DNA of 30,198 bases from the IMG/VR virus record IMGVR_UViG_3300043427_000550, positions 1 through 30,198 of that record. One strand, written 5' to 3'. A program made the translations under genes and the position numbers. This document shows positions 29,410 through 30,198 of this stretch, piece after piece. The notes beneath the pieces were generated by a model. That model saw only the letters and a list, made by a program, of their open reading frames with translations. It was not told where the DNA came from and did no database searches. Position 1 is the first letter of the stretch. Each line of letters begins with the position of its first letter. This DNA comes from a virus.

Positions 29410-30198
29410 TTACCTTTGTTCAATCCAGTTCAATACCGCAAGTGCTTTTTTGTTGGTGTTTGGACTTGCACAAACAAGTGTATAAGTATCACTAATTGTT
29501 CCAATACCACTTCTACCTAACTGAAGTGCTGCTTTAATATCAAGATCAACTAACGCACCACTACCATTAATTACAAAACCACTCAAAAGATCACTTCCAC
29601 CAGATACTGCGGTTTGAGTGATATTATACTGCATAAAGGAGTTTGGATCGGGATGATCCAACCAAGTTCCTCCAGTCAGTGTTGCATTTTGTAGAAGTTG
29701 CCAATAAACATTCGTATTATCATCAGTTGCTGCCTGTAATGATCTCAAAAGCATTACACCAGTTAGATTATTAGATTTTAAACGAATGCTTATAATTGGA
29801 TAATATGTATTTGCAGATGCCATCGTTGTCCCTGTGATGGGATTTGATATACTCAAAAGAGTTCCAAGTTTCTCTGGTTCTCCTTCCTGAATAAGAGAAT
29901 TGGAACCTTGATAAAGATAATGAGTTCCTGCAACACCAGTTACATTTTCTATCTCAAGACGAATGGGAAGGAATGGAGTAGAACACCAAACTCTATCTTG
30001 AGTGTTTGAGTTATCAAAAGTATGACTTTTAATGGTTTCACCTTTCATTAACCATTCAAAATTTACCGTTCCAGCACCATACCACTCATAACTTATAGAA
30101 ATCATCTGTTGTTTTGTTGGGTCTGCGACTACACCAGTCCAACCATTACCATCAAACTTTTCACCATTCCAATCATCTCTACCAACTCTTATTTCTGT
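29410..30198 (-). CDS. Virion structural protein, 5' end cut by the window edge
   Basis: The frame is open from the right edge to the stop at 29410-29412, giving at least 262 residues. An internal ATG at 30105 exists, but the frame continues upstream to 30198 with protein-like sequence (RDDWNGEKFDGNGWTGVVAD), so the start is outside the window. The visible part is rich in beta-strand-like stretches, Asn, Thr, Gly and aromatic residues (YEWYGAGTVNFEW, YYPIISIRLKSNNLTGV). The end reads TNKKALAVLNWIEQR. That composition suits a tail fibre, baseplate or decoration protein. I do not recognise a defined T4 counterpart. Confidence 0.8.
   Translation of the reverse strand, partial: TEIRVGRDDWNGEKFDGNGWTGVVADPTKQQMISISYEWYGAGTVNFEWLMKGETIKSHTFDNSNTQDRVWCSTPFLPIRLEIENVTGVAGTHYLYQGSNSLIQEGEPEKLGTLLSISNPITGTTMASANTYYPIISIRLKSNNLTGVMLLRSLQAATDDNTNVYWQLLQNATLTGGTWLDHPDPNSFMQYNITQTAVSGGSDLLSGFVINGSGALVDLDIKAALQLGRSGIGTISDTYTLVCASPNTNKKALAVLNWIEQR

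Overview
The window is a piece of a T4-like (Tevenvirinae-type) myovirus genome. It is most likely a marine cyanomyophage infecting Synechococcus or Prochlorococcus. Every convincing gene lies on the minus strand, so transcription runs from base 30198 towards base 1. The phage assignment rests on an almost complete T4 core set in the compact cyanophage order: gp17-18-19-20-67-21-22-23, a gp19-like tail protein, uvsY, uvsW, gp55, gp47, gp46, gp45, gp44, gp62, regA, hsp20. The cyanophage assignment rests on accessory genes: a CobS-like ATPase, Sm-like small proteins, Hsp20, and a DUF3110 protein of a family typical of cyanobacteria. No photosynthesis gene, tRNA, CRISPR array or insertion sequence is visible. 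Intergenic gaps are all under about 165 bases.

Layout in the direction of transcription. (1) 30198-18024, virion morphogenesis: an open-ended structural protein, terminase large subunit, a small four-cysteine protein, tail sheath, tail tube, portal, a gp67-like prohead core protein, an 89-aa virion-like protein, prohead protease, scaffold, major capsid protein, a small gene of its own kind (18648-18917), and a gp19-like tail protein. Five of these are preceded by AATAAATA or TATAAATA boxes, and a sixth by CTAAATA, all at late-promoter positions. (2) 18027-11278, recombination and late sigma: UvsY, UvsW, an Sm-like protein, gp55, gp47, a DUF3110 protein, gp46 and a sulfotransferase. (3) 11208-7512, a MoxR/VWA module: a zincin plus VWA protein (CobT-like), a 61-aa coupled protein and a CobS-like AAA+ ATPase. 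(4) 7455-1495, replisome: a DUF3310 protein, sliding clamp, a conserved phage protein, clamp loader large subunit, an inserted block of six small or modification genes, clamp loader small subunit and RegA. (5) 1331-1: Hsp20, two tandem Sm-like genes and a truncated gene.

Within blocks the genes are tightly packed, with ATGA or TAATG overlaps. Block boundaries are marked by strong minus-strand terminators. Several of these are fused to, or followed within a few bases by, a promoter, giving a modular terminator-promoter architecture.

The most interesting signals are: two perfectly spaced sigma70 promoters sharing one -35 site, one reading gp55 and the other reading antisense on the plus strand; a self-contained sigma70-promoter/gene/terminator cassette among the late genes just after the capsid gene; a four-member Sm-like paralogue family; and the CobS/CobT-like chaperone pair.
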